Origin: Rhodospirillaceae bacterium
GTDB taxonomy: Bacteria; Pseudomonadota; Alphaproteobacteria; Bin65
DNA: 64,000 nt
Direction of reading: 5' to 3'
Assembly (NCBI GenBank): GCA_028819475.1
Contig: JAPPLJ010000050.1
Location: 1 to 64,000, forward strand
In this document: piece by piece, positions 21,154-30,096 of the stretch
Layout: each line of letters starts with the position of its first letter
How positions within the stretch are numbered: position 1 is the stretch's first letter
Position numbers and translations under genes: made by a program
Notes under the pieces: model-generated
Seen by the model: the letters and a program-made list of their open reading frames with translations, nothing else
Told to the model about the DNA's origin: nothing
Database searches by the model: none

Positions 21154-21852
21154 ATGTTTACCCGCATATTGGTCAGCGCGCTGTTCGCTGGCTTTCTGAC
21201 CGGGTTGGTCGCGGCCCTGCTCCAACTCGTCTTCGTCCAGCCGGTGCTGCTGCATGCCGAACTGTATGAGAGCGGCACGCTGAACCACTTTGGCGACGGC
21301 GGGGAGGGCACTGCGGCCATTCCCGGCATCGACCTGGAGCGCGACGGGCTGAGCGTGCTGTTCACGACCCTGACCTATACCGGCTACGCCTTCCTGCTGG
21401 TCGCCGCCATGGCGCTGGCCGAGGACCGCGGCGTCCGCATCGCCGTCCGGCAGGGGCTGGTCTGGGGCATCGCCGGTTTCATGGCGGTCCAGTTGGCCCC
21501 GGCGTTCGGCATTCCGCCGGAACTGCCGGGCTCCGCGGCGGCGGAGATCGGTCCGCGCCAGACCTGGTGGTTCGGCGCCGTCGGCGCGACTGCGGCCGGC
21601 CTGGCGCTGATCGCGTTCGGCCGCACCTGGGCGCTCCGGGGCGTCGCCGCCCTGCTTATCCTGGCGCCGCACCTTGTCGGCGCGCCGCACCCGGACGAAT
21701 TCATCGGCCCGACGCCGCCGGAACTGGCTGGCCTTTTCGCCGCCCGGGCCCTCGGCACCGGCCTCGTCGCCTGGAGCCTGCTCGGCCTCCTCGCCGCCTA
21801 CTTCTGGCAACGCGAAAGCAAGCGCGCAGAGGGGATGGCGCAGGCGGTGTGA
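21154..21852 (+). CDS. cbtA: Cobalt transporter subunit CbtA
   Basis: This 232-residue integral membrane protein has about five to six hydrophobic spans. The first is ILVSALFAGFLTGLVAALLQ. Conserved His/Asp-bearing loops include APHPDEFIGPTPPEL, typical of CbtA. It pairs with CbtB and is controlled by the same riboswitch. The two together replace the CbiMNQO-type cobalt importer. Confidence 0.9.
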   Translation: MFTRILVSALFAGFLTGLVAALLQLVFVQPVLLHAELYESGTLNHFGDGGEGTAAIPGIDLERDGLSVLFTTLTYTGYAFLLVAAMALAEDRGVRIAVRQGLVWGIAGFMAVQLAPAFGIPPELPGSAAAEIGPRQTWWFGAVGATAAGLALIAFGRTWALRGVAALLILAPHLVGAPHPDEFIGPTPPELAGLFAARALGTGLVAWSLLGLLAAYFWQRESKRAEGMAQAV

Positions 21853-21955
21853 CCGCCGGCGCTTCCCAAATTTCGATTGTGTTTCGAGCGCGGCCTGCGG
21901 GCAGCGCGCGCCAACCCGTTCGCCGGTTGCCGGCCGCCAGCCCGGAAGGCGCCGG

Positions 21956-22768
21956 CTACACCGGCATCCTGCCGAATTTCGGCTTGCGTTTCTCTTTCAG
22001 CGCAGCGAGGCCTTCCTGCGCCTCCGGGCCGTCCCAGGCGAGGAATTCGTAGCCCAGCGAGGCGTCGAAGCTCGGGCCGTTCATACGGTACCAGTTGTTG
22101 AGCGCCATCTTTGTATGGCTGATCGCGGTGCGGGCGCCGCCGGCGAGCCGCGTGGCGACGCGCAGCGCCTCGGCCTCCAGGGCGTCTTCCTCGACGGCCA
22201 GCGAGATCAGGCCGATCCGCTCCGCCTCCTCGCCGGTCAGCGTTTCGCAGGTCATCAGGTAGTATTTCGCCTTGGCCATGCCGCACAGCAGGGGCCAACT
22301 GATGACCGCATGATCGCCCGCCGCGACACCGAGGGCGGTGTGGCCGTCGATGATGCGGCAGCTCTTCGTGGCGATGGTGACGTCGCAGACCATGCCGGCC
22401 GCGAGGCCTGCGCCGACGGCGACGCCGTGCATCGCGGCGATCGTCGGCCGGCAACAGGCGATAACGTTGTAGACGAGGTCGCGCGCCTCTTTCATCGCGC
22501 GCATGCGGTAGCCGTGGTCGCCGATGATCCCGTCGATCATGCCGAAGTCGCCGCCCGCCGAATAGGCCCGGCCGGCGCCGCGCAGAATGACCGCGCCGAC
22601 ATCCCTGTCAGCATCGATGTCGGGCCAGACTGCGACCAGTTCCTCGTGCATCTTCGCATCGACGGAATTCATAGGGTTGTCCGGATTGTGCATCGTGACC
22701 CGCAGCACGCCATCGGCCGGCCGGTCGAATATCAGGCGTTCGTAGGCGTCGTAGCGGTTTCCGGACAT
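21956..22768 (-). CDS. Enoyl-CoA hydratase/isomerase family protein
   Basis: This 270-residue crotonase-fold enzyme has the oxyanion-hole segments YSAGGDFGMIDG and MHGVAVGAGLAAGMVCDV. At the position of the first catalytic Glu (GGGCE in rat hydratase) it has Ala, so it is probably not a classical hydratase. I chose the ATG at 22768 (MSGNRYDAYERL) because GGGAAGAAACC precedes it. It is convergent with cbtA, and its substrate is not evident from the neighbours. Confidence 0.85.
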   Translation of the reverse strand: MSGNRYDAYERLIFDRPADGVLRVTMHNPDNPMNSVDAKMHEELVAVWPDIDADRDVGAVILRGAGRAYSAGGDFGMIDGIIGDHGYRMRAMKEARDLVYNVIACCRPTIAAMHGVAVGAGLAAGMVCDVTIATKSCRIIDGHTALGVAAGDHAVISWPLLCGMAKAKYYLMTCETLTGEEAERIGLISLAVEEDALEAEALRVATRLAGGARTAISHTKMALNNWYRMNGPSFDASLGYEFLAWDGPEAQEGLAALKEKRKPKFGRMPV

Positions 22769-22828
22769 GGTTTCTTCCCTTTCGGCGAATTTCGGATTCT
22801 CCGGCTGTAGCACTCCGGCGCCCGCACG

Positions 22829-22849
22829 GCGTCAGCGACAGGCTGACGC
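22829..22849. promoter_or_regulatory. Strong palindrome in divergent intergenic region
   Basis: GCGTCAGC and GCTGACGC pair perfectly around a 5-base centre, between the hydratase gene (start 22768, minus) and the corrinoid-protein gene (start 23000, plus). It may be an operator for either gene. I see no T-run that would make it a terminator. Confidence 0.4.
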
Positions 22850-22999
22850 ACGAAATTGTCATCGCAGCGCCGCCGATTTTGCGTGACGAGGCAGGCGGTT
22901 ATGTGCATGTTCCCGCGCCGCCGCATTCCATGCATATTGCGGCCGTCGGCGCGGGTTTGTTGTCCAGCGCCGCCGCGCGCTCCGAGGGATGGTGCCGTC

Positions 23000-23710
23000 A
23001 TGTCCGACGACGACGATCTCGTTCTCAGCGAACTGAACGACGAGGAACTGGTCGAGCAGATGCACGACGACCTCTACGACGGTCTCAAGGAAGAGATCGA
23101 AGAGGGCGTCAACATCCTGCTCGAGCGAAAATGGCAGCCCTATTCGATCCTGACCGAAGCGCTGGTCGAAGGCATGCGCATCGTCGGGATCGATTTCCGC
23201 GACGGCATCCTTTTCGTGCCCGAAGTGCTGCAATCGGCGAATGCGATGAAGGCCGGCATGTTCATTCTCCGGCCGCTGCTCGCCGAGACCGGCGCGCCGC
23301 GGGTCGGCAAGATGGTGATCGGCACCGTCAAGGGCGACATCCACGACATCGGCAAGAATCTCGTGTCGATGATGATGGAGGGCGCCGGCTTCGAGGTGGT
23401 CGATATCGGCATCGACAATCCGGTCGAAAATTATCTCGCGGCCATCGAGGAGCACGAGCCCGATATTCTCGGCATGTCGGCGCTGCTGACGACGACGATG
23501 CCGTATATGAAGGTCGTGATCGAAACCTTGAAAGAGAAGGGCATTCGCGACGACTATACCGTCCTGGTCGGCGGCGCCCCGCTGAACGAGGAATTTGCCC
23601 AGGCGGTGGGCGCCGACGCCTATTGCCCCGATGCCGCGGTCGCCGTGGAAATCGCCAAGGATTTCATGAAGCGCAGGCACAACCTCCTCGGCGGCGCGAC
23701 GATCAACTGA
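23000..23710 (+). CDS. Corrinoid (B12-binding) methyl-carrier protein, MtbC/MttC-like
   Basis: This 236-residue methyl carrier has an N-terminal four-helix cap domain (acidic MSDDDDLVLSELNDEEL at the very start) followed by the Rossmann-like cobalamin domain. His115 in the motif GDIHDIGKN is the lower axial ligand. SALLTTTMPYMK and VLVGGAPLNEEFA are the other conserved loops. It receives a methyl group from an MttB-type methyltransferase and hands it to the methyl-THF enzyme encoded at 24812. It heads a five-gene operon. Confidence 0.92.
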   Translation: MSDDDDLVLSELNDEELVEQMHDDLYDGLKEEIEEGVNILLERKWQPYSILTEALVEGMRIVGIDFRDGILFVPEVLQSANAMKAGMFILRPLLAETGAPRVGKMVIGTVKGDIHDIGKNLVSMMMEGAGFEVVDIGIDNPVENYLAAIEEHEPDILGMSALLTTTMPYMKVVIETLKEKGIRDDYTVLVGGAPLNEEFAQAVGADAYCPDAAVAVEIAKDFMKRRHNLLGGATIN

Positions 23711-23713
23711 CCC

Positions 23714-24472
23714 ATGGAGGCTGCGCTGGCGCGTCGCCCGACTGCAAGAACCGGCAGGAGCGGCCGAATTCGCGGCGGTTCGGCGCCGCGCGTTGCCGCT
23801 GCTCCGCCGGGCAAGGCCCTGGACGTGGCGCCGGATAGCGCCCTGACTCTCGCCGGACGCCGCAAGGCTGGCACGGTAGTGATCGCCTGCGGCGCACTCG
23901 CACGGGAGATCGTGCACTTCCGGGACATGAACGCGGTTCCCGCGTTCGACGTCGCCTGCATTCCGGCCTGGCTCCACAACGCGCCGCAGCTGATTCCGGA
24001 CCGGGTTCGCGAGAAAATCCGTGAGTGCCGCTCGGCCTACGACCGCATTCTCGTCGCCTACGCCGACTGCGGCACCGGCGGACTGCTCGACAGGGTGCTC
24101 GACGAAGAGGGCGTGGAGCGGATCGAAGGCCCGCACTGCTATGCCTTCTACGCCGGCCAGGCGGCGTTCGACGCGCTTGCCGAAGCCGAAACCGGCACTT
24201 TTTACCTGACGGACTACATGGTCCGCCACTTCGACCGGCTGATCGTGGAGGGCCTCGGCCTCGACCGCCATCCCGAATTGCGGGACGATTATTTCCGGCA
24301 TTACACCCGCTGCCTCTATATCGCCCAGACCCGCGACGCCGGGCTCCAGGTCAAGGCGCAGGCGGCGGCGGCCAGGCTGGGCCTGGGCTACGCCTACCGC
24401 TATGTCGGCTACGGCGAACTGGAAGAATTCCTGAGCCGGGCCACTGTTCCGACGCCGGATCGAGGAGCCTGA
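23714..24472 (+). CDS. DUF1638 domain protein
   Basis: In this 252-residue protein, after a low-complexity N-terminus, VVIACGALAREIVHF opens the DUF1638 region. It continues with VAYADCGTGGLLDRVL, which carries a conserved Cys in DCGTGG, and FYLTDYMVRHFDRLI. DUF1638 genes are recurrent neighbours of corrinoid methyltransferase systems, but the biochemical role is not established. It starts 3 bases after the corrinoid-protein stop. The true start may be downstream of the GC-rich first ~50 codons. Confidence 0.85.
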   Translation: MEAALARRPTARTGRSGRIRGGSAPRVAAAPPGKALDVAPDSALTLAGRRKAGTVVIACGALAREIVHFRDMNAVPAFDVACIPAWLHNAPQLIPDRVREKIRECRSAYDRILVAYADCGTGGLLDRVLDEEGVERIEGPHCYAFYAGQAAFDALAEAETGTFYLTDYMVRHFDRLIVEGLGLDRHPELRDDYFRHYTRCLYIAQTRDAGLQVKAQAAAARLGLGYAYRYVGYGELEEFLSRATVPTPDRGA

Positions 24473-24475
24473 AGC

Positions 24476-24784
24476 GTGGCGAAGCTCCAGATCATCTACT
24501 GGCGCGACATCCCCGCCCAGATTATCGTGTCGGCCGGCCGGAAAAAGGCGCGCCGGCAACTGGATGTGCGGTTCGAGAAGGCGATCGACCGGGCCGCCAT
24601 CCGCGCCAAGCTGCACGGCACCGACGACTATCTCGAACAGTGGCGCCGCAGCGCGCCGGTCGATTGCGGCGACGATCTGGAAGCCGCGGCGGCCGATGCT
24701 GCCGGGCGCATCGAACAGGAGTATCCCGAAGACCGGGTCGAACGGATCGTCCGGTCGAACGGCGTCGACGATACGGCCCGCTAG
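24476..24784 (+). CDS. 'Virulence factor' domain small protein of corrinoid clusters
   Basis: This 102-residue protein starts MAKLQIIYWRDIPAQIIVSA, with GRKKARRQLDVRFEKAIDRA following, the pattern of the Pfam 'virulence factor' family. In alphaproteobacteria this family is commonly encoded between DUF1638 and a methyl-THF:corrinoid methyltransferase, as here. The link to virulence is only the family name; the role in methyl transfer is unknown. The GTG start lies 3 bases after the preceding stop. Confidence 0.75.
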   Translation: MAKLQIIYWRDIPAQIIVSAGRKKARRQLDVRFEKAIDRAAIRAKLHGTDDYLEQWRRSAPVDCGDDLEAAAADAAGRIEQEYPEDRVERIVRSNGVDDTAR

Positions 24785-24811
24785 ACATCCGAACCTGAGA
24801 GCCAGCCCGAC

Positions 24812-25711
24812 ATGAGCCGAACCGTTGTCAGTTCCGCGACCCGGGAGGTCGTGATCGGTTTCGACCGGCCTTTCTGCATCATCGGCGAGCGCATCAACCC
24901 CACGGGGCGCAAGCTTCTGATGGAGGACCTGCGCCGCGGCGACTACAGCCGGGTCGAGGCCGACGCCGTCGCCCAGGTCGAGGCCGGGGCGCACATGCTG
25001 GATGTCAACGCCGGCGTGCCGCTGGCGGACGAGCCGAAAATCCTGGCCGATTGCATCAAGCTGGTGCAATCGCTGGTCGATGTCCCGCTGTCGATCGACT
25101 CGTCCATCGTCGCGGCGCTGGAGGCGGGGCTGTCGGTCTATCAGGGCAAGCCGCTGCTCAATTCGGTAACCGGCGAGGAAGAGCGGTTGGAGGTCGTCCT
25201 TCCGCTGGTGAAGAAATATGGCTGCGCCGTGGTGGCGATCTCCAACGACGAATCGGGCATTTCTGAAGACCCGGACGTCCGCTTCGAAGTCGCCAGGAAG
25301 ATCGTCCATCGGGCCGCCGACTACGGCATCCCCAAGGAGGACATCGTCGTCGATCCGCTGGTCATGCCGATCGGCGCGATCAACCAGGCGGGCCGGCAGG
25401 TCTTCTACATCCTGAACCGGCTGCGCGACGAGCTGGGCGTCAACAGCACCTGCGGCGCATCCAACATCGGCTTCGGACTGCCGAACCGGCCCGGGCTCAA
25501 CGCGGCCTTCCTCGGCATGGCGGCCTGTTCGGGCATGACCTCGGCGATCATGAATCCCTTGCATTCCCACGAGGTCGATGCCGTGATGGCGGCCGATGTG
25601 ATGAACGGCAACGATCCCGACTGCCGGCGCTGGCTGAAGAAGTTCCGCGATCCCGCCGCCGAGAGCGAAAGCCGCCGCGGCCGGGAAGGGCGCCGCCGCC
25701 GCCGTGCCTGA
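24812..25711 (+). CDS. Methyltetrahydrofolate:corrinoid methyltransferase
   Basis: This 299-residue pterin-binding TIM barrel begins with IGERINPTGRKLLMEDLRRG. VEAGAHMLDVNAGVP and PLSIDSSIVAALEAGL are the pterin-site strands, and TCGASNIGFGLPNR the later loop. Such enzymes (MtgA/AcsE-like) exchange methyl groups between a corrinoid protein and tetrahydrofolate. Here the likely direction is from methyl-corrinoid to THF. The C-terminus is Arg-rich. It overlaps the reactivator gene by 8 bases. Confidence 0.92.
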   Translation: MSRTVVSSATREVVIGFDRPFCIIGERINPTGRKLLMEDLRRGDYSRVEADAVAQVEAGAHMLDVNAGVPLADEPKILADCIKLVQSLVDVPLSIDSSIVAALEAGLSVYQGKPLLNSVTGEEERLEVVLPLVKKYGCAVVAISNDESGISEDPDVRFEVARKIVHRAADYGIPKEDIVVDPLVMPIGAINQAGRQVFYILNRLRDELGVNSTCGASNIGFGLPNRPGLNAAFLGMAACSGMTSAIMNPLHSHEVDAVMAADVMNGNDPDCRRWLKKFRDPAAESESRRGREGRRRRRA

Positions 25712-27758
25712 AGCGCTGACCGGCGTAAAGGACGAGGCGGTCGAGGCGGAGGCCAAGATCGTCTTCACGCCGTCGGGCAGGCGCGGCACGTTTCCGGTCG
25801 GCACCAACCTGCTGCAGGCGGCGCGCGATCTCGGCGTAGACCTCGATTCCGTGTGCGGCGGCCGAGGCATCTGCGGGCGCTGCCAGATCACTATCAGCAC
25901 CGGCCGCTTCGCCAAGTTCGGGCTCGAAAGCGCGGCCGGCCATCTGAGCGCCTTCAGCGCCAACGAACAGCGCTACAAGGACCGGCGCGGGCTGGCCGAG
26001 GAGCGGCGCCTCGGCTGCCACGCGACCGTCCAGGGCGACCTGGTGATCGATGTGCCTCCGGACAGCCAGGTCCACAAGCAGGTCGTCCGCAAACGCGCCG
26101 AAGTTCGCGACATCACCGTCAACCCGGCCGTCCGGCTGCACTATGTCGAAGTCGAGAAGCCAGACATGCACCACCCGACCGGCGATTTCGAGCGGCTGGC
26201 GACGGCGCTGCGGGAACAGTGGGGCCTCGGCGAGCTCGAGAGCGACGTACGGATCCTGCAAAAGCTGCAGAAAAGCCTGCGCGAAGGCGACTGGAAGGCA
26301 ACCGTCGCGATTCACCGCAAGGAGCGGATCATCGCCATTTGGCCGGGGTTTCGGGGCAAGGCCTACGGCCTGGCCTACGATGTCGGCTCGACGACCGTCG
26401 CTGCTCATCTCGCCGACCTTTCGACCGGAGAGGTCGTCGCCTCGGTCGGTGTCATGAACCCGCAAATCCGCTTCGGCGAAGACCTGATGAGCCGGGTCTC
26501 CTACGCCATGATGAACCCAGGCGGCGACATCGAATTGACCGAGGCCGTTCGCGAGGCGGTGAACCGGCTGGTCGCCGATGCGGCTGCGGAGGCGGGGATT
26601 GCGGCCGACGACATCCTCAACGCGACCTTCGTCGGCAACCCAATCATGCATCACCTGCTGCTCGGCATCGATCCAGTCGAACTGGGCGGTGCGCCCTTTG
26701 CGCTGGCGACTAATCGGGCGCAGACGCTCTGGGCGTCCGAAATCGGCCTGGCGGTCAATCCGGATGCGCGGGTCTATTTTCTGCCCTGCATCGCCGGCCA
26801 TGTCGGCGCCGACGCCGCCGGCGTGATTCTCTCCGAAACACCCTATCTTTCCGACGATACCGTGCTGATCGTCGATGTCGGCACCAATGCCGAAATCGTC
26901 CTGGGCAACAGGGAGCGCATTCTGGCCGCGTCCTCGCCGACCGGGCCGGCCTTCGAGGGCGCTCAGATCGTCTGCGGCCAGCGCGCCGCCCCCGGCGCCA
27001 TCGAGCGGGTCCGCATCGATCCCGAAACCCTGGAAGCGCGGGTCAGGGTGATCGGTTGCGACCTGTGGTCCGACGAGCCCGGCTTCGATGCGGCGACGGG
27101 CGATACCGGCGTCACCGGCATCTGCGGTTCCGGCATCATCGAGGCGCTGGCCGAAATGTATCTCGCCGGCCTGATCCGGCCGGACGGAACGATCGACGGC
27201 GGCCTGGGAGGACGGACCGACCGGCTGCAGGCCGAGGACCGGACCTTCAGCTACCGCCTGTACAGGGCCGGCGAGCGCGACATCCGCATCTACCAGGTCG
27301 ACGTGCGGGCGATCCAGCTTGCCAAGGCGGCGCTCTATGCCGGCGCCCGGCTGCTGATGGACCGGCTGCGGATCGCCGCGCCGGACCGGATTGTGCTGGC
27401 CGGCGCCTTCGGCACCCATATCGAGCCGAAATACGCCATGATCCTGGGCATGATCCCGGACTGCGCCCTGGACAAGGTGACCTCGGCCGGCAACGCCGCC
27501 GGCACCGGGGCCACGATCGCGCTGCTCGACCAAGCGGCGCGCGACGAGATCGAGCGGGTCGTGCGCGGCATCGAAAAGGTCGAGACCGCCGTCGAACCCG
27601 AATTCCAGCGCCATTTCGTCGACGCGATGGCGCTCCCCCACGCGACCGCCGACTATCCGCACCTCTCCCGGCAGGTAACCCTGCCCGCGCGCCTGGCCGA
27701 CGACGGCGGTGCCGTGGCGGAAAGCGGCGGGCGCCGCCGGGGCCGCCGGCGCCGGTAG
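25704..27758 (+). CDS. Corrinoid-activating ASKHA/2Fe-2S protein (RACo/DUF4445-like)
   Basis: This 684-residue protein re-reduces adventitiously oxidised Co(II) corrinoid using ATP. The N-terminal plant-type 2Fe-2S ferredoxin domain has CGGRGICGRCQ and a later Cys in RLGCHATVQGD. The C-terminal ASKHA fold starts GLAYDVGSTTVAAHL and has VLIVDVGTNAEIVL and ITGICGSGIIEAL-type phosphate loops. The GTG start at 25704 overlaps the methyltransferase stop. It completes the corrinoid operon and meets the convergent mttB-like gene. Confidence 0.92.
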   Translation: MPEALTGVKDEAVEAEAKIVFTPSGRRGTFPVGTNLLQAARDLGVDLDSVCGGRGICGRCQITISTGRFAKFGLESAAGHLSAFSANEQRYKDRRGLAEERRLGCHATVQGDLVIDVPPDSQVHKQVVRKRAEVRDITVNPAVRLHYVEVEKPDMHHPTGDFERLATALREQWGLGELESDVRILQKLQKSLREGDWKATVAIHRKERIIAIWPGFRGKAYGLAYDVGSTTVAAHLADLSTGEVVASVGVMNPQIRFGEDLMSRVSYAMMNPGGDIELTEAVREAVNRLVADAAAEAGIAADDILNATFVGNPIMHHLLLGIDPVELGGAPFALATNRAQTLWASEIGLAVNPDARVYFLPCIAGHVGADAAGVILSETPYLSDDTVLIVDVGTNAEIVLGNRERILAASSPTGPAFEGAQIVCGQRAAPGAIERVRIDPETLEARVRVIGCDLWSDEPGFDAATGDTGVTGICGSGIIEALAEMYLAGLIRPDGTIDGGLGGRTDRLQAEDRTFSYRLYRAGERDIRIYQVDVRAIQLAKAALYAGARLLMDRLRIAAPDRIVLAGAFGTHIEPKYAMILGMIPDCALDKVTSAGNAAGTGATIALLDQAARDEIERVVRGIEKVETAVEPEFQRHFVDAMALPHATADYPHLSRQVTLPARLADDGGAVAESGGRRRGRRRR

Positions 27759-27782
27759 CGCGTAGCGCGTAGCGCGTAGCGC
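27755..27782. repeat. Four tandem copies of a 7-bp unit, then AT-rich spacer
   Basis: GTAGCGC is repeated four times head to tail, beginning inside the stop codon of the reactivator gene. It is followed by about 60 bases of extreme AT content (27783-27842) that fill the gap to the convergent methyltransferase gene. The unit is likely slippage-prone. No regulatory role is evident. Confidence 0.8.
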
Positions 27783-27874
27783 AATTAAGTATTTTATTAC
27801 AATGTATTAAAAAATTAAATTAATCTTTTTTGTGAAAATTTCTGCGTGCGGACGGATGCCTTGAAGGTGCGCCA

Positions 27875-29449
27875 TCAGCCGATCCCGTCGGGCAGGCTTT
27901 CCTTCTTCTTCGCGATGAATGCGTTGAGCGCCTCGTCGATCGCCGGGTCGAGCGGCGGCGCCTCGTAGCTCGCCAGCATGGCCTTCCAGCGTTCGTTGGC
28001 GCGCATGACGATGTCCTTCGAGCCATCGCTCTGCCATTGCTCGAAGCTGTTGTTGTCCGCGACGGCGGAGCGCCAGAAGGCGGTCTCGAAATTGTCCTGG
28101 GTGTGCTGGCAGCCGAGATAGTGGCTGCCCGGCCCGACCTCGCGCACCGCACTGAGCGCCTGGCCGTTTTCCGACAGGTCGTAGCCGCCGGCCATTACCT
28201 GGTGCATGGCAAGCTGGTCGGCGTCCATGATCAGCTTCTCATAGCTCGACGCCAGCCCGCCCTCCAGCCAGCCCGCGGCGTGGAGCACGAAATTCACCCC
28301 GGCGAGGACCGTCGGCATCAATGTATTGGCGCTCTCGTAAGCCGCCTGGGCGTCCGGCAGTTTCGAGGCACAGAGCGAGCCGCCGTTGCGGAAGGGCAGG
28401 TTCAGCCGGCGGGCCAGCGCGGCCAGGCCGAACAGGGCGAGGGCCGGTTCCGGGGTGCCGAAGGTCGGCGCACCGGACTGCATCGAGATCGAGCTGGAGA
28501 AGCTGCCGAACACGACCGGCGTTCCCGGCCGGCACAGCTGGGTCACGGCGATGCCGGCCATCGCCTCGGCCAGCGTCTGGGCCATCACGCCGGCCACGGT
28601 CACGGGCGCCATGGCGCCGGACAGGATGAAGGGGCTGACCACCGTTGCCTGGCCGGCTTTCGCGTAGGCTTTCAGCGCGCCCAGCATGGTGGCGTCGAAC
28701 ACCATCGGCGAGTTGGCATTGATCAGGCTGGTGCAGACGCAGTTCTCGTCGACGAAATCATCGCCGAACAGGATTTTCGCCATGGCGACGGTATCGGCGG
28801 CGCGCTCCGGATGGGTCACCGAGCCCATGAAGGGTTTGTCCGACCAGCGCATATGGGCGTAGACCATGTCGAGGTGCCGCTTGTTGATCGGCACGTCGAC
28901 CGGCTCGCACACCGTCCCGCCGGAATGATGCAGCGCCGGCGACAGGTAAGCCAGCTTCACGAAATTGCGGAAATCCTCGATCGTGCCATAGCGCCGCCCG
29001 CCGTCCAGGTCGCGCACGAAGGGCGGGCCGTAGACCGGCGCGAATACCGTATGGCCGCCGCCGATCTCAACCGAGCGCTCCGGGTTGCGGGCATGCTGGG
29101 TGTATTGCGCCGGCGCGGTCGAGCAAAGCTGCCGGGCGAGGCCGCGCGGGAACCGGACCCGCGTTTCGCGGACATCCGCGCCGGCGTCCCGGAACATGTC
29201 GAGGCATTCCTGATCGTCGTGAAACTCGATGCCGACCTCTTCCAGGATCGTGTCGGCATTATGCTCGATGAGTTCTAATCCTTCGGCCGACAGCAGCTCG
29301 ACCTTGGGGATTCTGCGCAGAATCGCGCCAAGCTGCTCGACCGGACCGGCCGTCCGCGCCGCGCGCCGGCTTTCCCGGCCGCCGCCAGCACGACCCGCGC
29401 GCCGGCCCGCACGGCCTTCGCCGCGCTTTCGGCCGCGTTCTTCGCTCAT
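27875..29449 (-). CDS. MttB-family (trimethylamine methyltransferase-like) methyltransferase, non-pyrrolysine
   Basis: This 524-residue protein begins with an Arg/Gly-rich N-terminus of ~40 residues, then the MttB core: IEFHDDQECLDMFRDAGADV, FAPVYGPPFVRD, and FVDENCVCTSLINANSPM. The reading frame is uninterrupted and has no in-frame amber codon, so it lacks the pyrrolysine of methanogen MttB. It belongs with homologues such as MtgB (glycine betaine), MtpB (proline betaine) and MtcB (carnitine). It would transfer a methyl group from a quaternary amine to the corrinoid protein encoded at 23000. Exact substrate unknown; a dimethylglycine dehydrogenase-like gene lies just upstream on the same strand. 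Confidence 0.92.
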   Translation of the reverse strand: MSEERGRKRGEGRAGRRAGRAGGGRESRRAARTAGPVEQLGAILRRIPKVELLSAEGLELIEHNADTILEEVGIEFHDDQECLDMFRDAGADVRETRVRFPRGLARQLCSTAPAQYTQHARNPERSVEIGGGHTVFAPVYGPPFVRDLDGGRRYGTIEDFRNFVKLAYLSPALHHSGGTVCEPVDVPINKRHLDMVYAHMRWSDKPFMGSVTHPERAADTVAMAKILFGDDFVDENCVCTSLINANSPMVFDATMLGALKAYAKAGQATVVSPFILSGAMAPVTVAGVMAQTLAEAMAGIAVTQLCRPGTPVVFGSFSSSISMQSGAPTFGTPEPALALFGLAALARRLNLPFRNGGSLCASKLPDAQAAYESANTLMPTVLAGVNFVLHAAGWLEGGLASSYEKLIMDADQLAMHQVMAGGYDLSENGQALSAVREVGPGSHYLGCQHTQDNFETAFWRSAVADNNSFEQWQSDGSKDIVMRANERWKAMLASYEAPPLDPAIDEALNAFIAKKKESLPDGIG

Positions 29450-29521
29450 GGCCGGGCCTCCGCACCCTGCGCGGGGATGTCAGGAAATGTCATGATTCGC
29501 CGGAAATTTCCTCCAACTGCG

Positions 29522-29646
29522 CCCGTCATTCCGACCGGAGCGGCCGCAAGGACGCGGAGTGGAGGAAGCTCTTCGCCGGAATCTGGCGCCTCCTTTTCGG
29601 ATCGAGCCGAGATCCCTCCACTCCCTTCGGTCGGTCGGGATGACGG
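29522..29646. repeat. Fold-back dispersed element, family A
   Basis: Outer arms CCCGTCATTCCGACCG and CGGTCGGGATGACGGA pair in 14 of 16 positions. An inner pair, GCGGAGTGGAGG with CCTCCACTCC, is nested inside. The same architecture and the same outer ends occur at 54973-55110. Confidence 0.65.
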
Positions 29647-29814
29647 ATAGGGTGTGAGGCAGTGAGCAAGGCATTCGCGGATGTCAGGATACGTCATGAT
29701 TTGTCATGCGCCCCTTCGCGGCCTGGACATTCTTCCGGCGGCGGCGCGCTGGCGCCCGGCGCCCGGATGTCAGGATATGTCAGGAATTGTAAGTCGGGAC
29801 CGGCGAATCGCCCG

Positions 29815-29957
29815 CTATACCTCCCCCTCTTCAGAGGGGGAGGGCAGGTGGGGGTGGCGCGCGCCGCCGCGAGGCGGTCCATGCCGGACCGCGACGGCAC
29901 CCCCATCGACCTCGCTGCGCTCGGCCACTTCCTCCTTCGAAGAGGGGGAAGGACATA
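29815..29957. repeat. GC-rich inverted-repeat element, family B
   Basis: CTCCCCCTCTTCAGAGGGGGAG forms a tight hairpin at the left. A related GAAGAGGGGGAAGG lies at the right, and AGGTGGGGGTG faces CACCCCCATCGACCT inside. It looks like a small non-autonomous dispersed repeat. No coding potential is evident. Confidence 0.5.
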
Positions 29958-30096
29958 ATTCGCAGGATTGAGGATGTCAGGATATGTCATGTTTTGTCAT
30001 GAACCCCCACACGGCCACTCTTTTCCACAATATCCCGGGTCGCTCGCTGCGGCAAAAATATAGGGCATGAAAACCTATATTTCAAGGAAATTGCGC

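Larger units (their letters stand above)
29475..30001. repeat. Four direct copies of a ~28-bp motif with helically phased TGTCA
   Basis: Copies start at 29475, 29679, 29765 and 29972. The shared core is GGATGTCAGGATATGTCATG, continuing as ATTTGTCATG in copies 2 and 4. Within a copy TGTCA recurs exactly every 10 bases, one helical turn. The copies are separated by two unrelated inverted-repeat elements. They fill the gap between the mttB-like gene start and the preceding dehydrogenase gene and could be protein-binding sites or an expanding intergenic repeat. Confidence 0.75.

Noticed and set aside
27875..29449. Pyrrolysine-containing MttB
   Set aside because: The reading frame has no internal amber codon, and no pyl genes are seen.
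29475..30001. CRISPR array from the repeated ~28-bp word
   Set aside because: Spacings of roughly 176, 56 and 180 bases are irregular, the intervening DNA is made of fold-back elements, and no cas gene is present.
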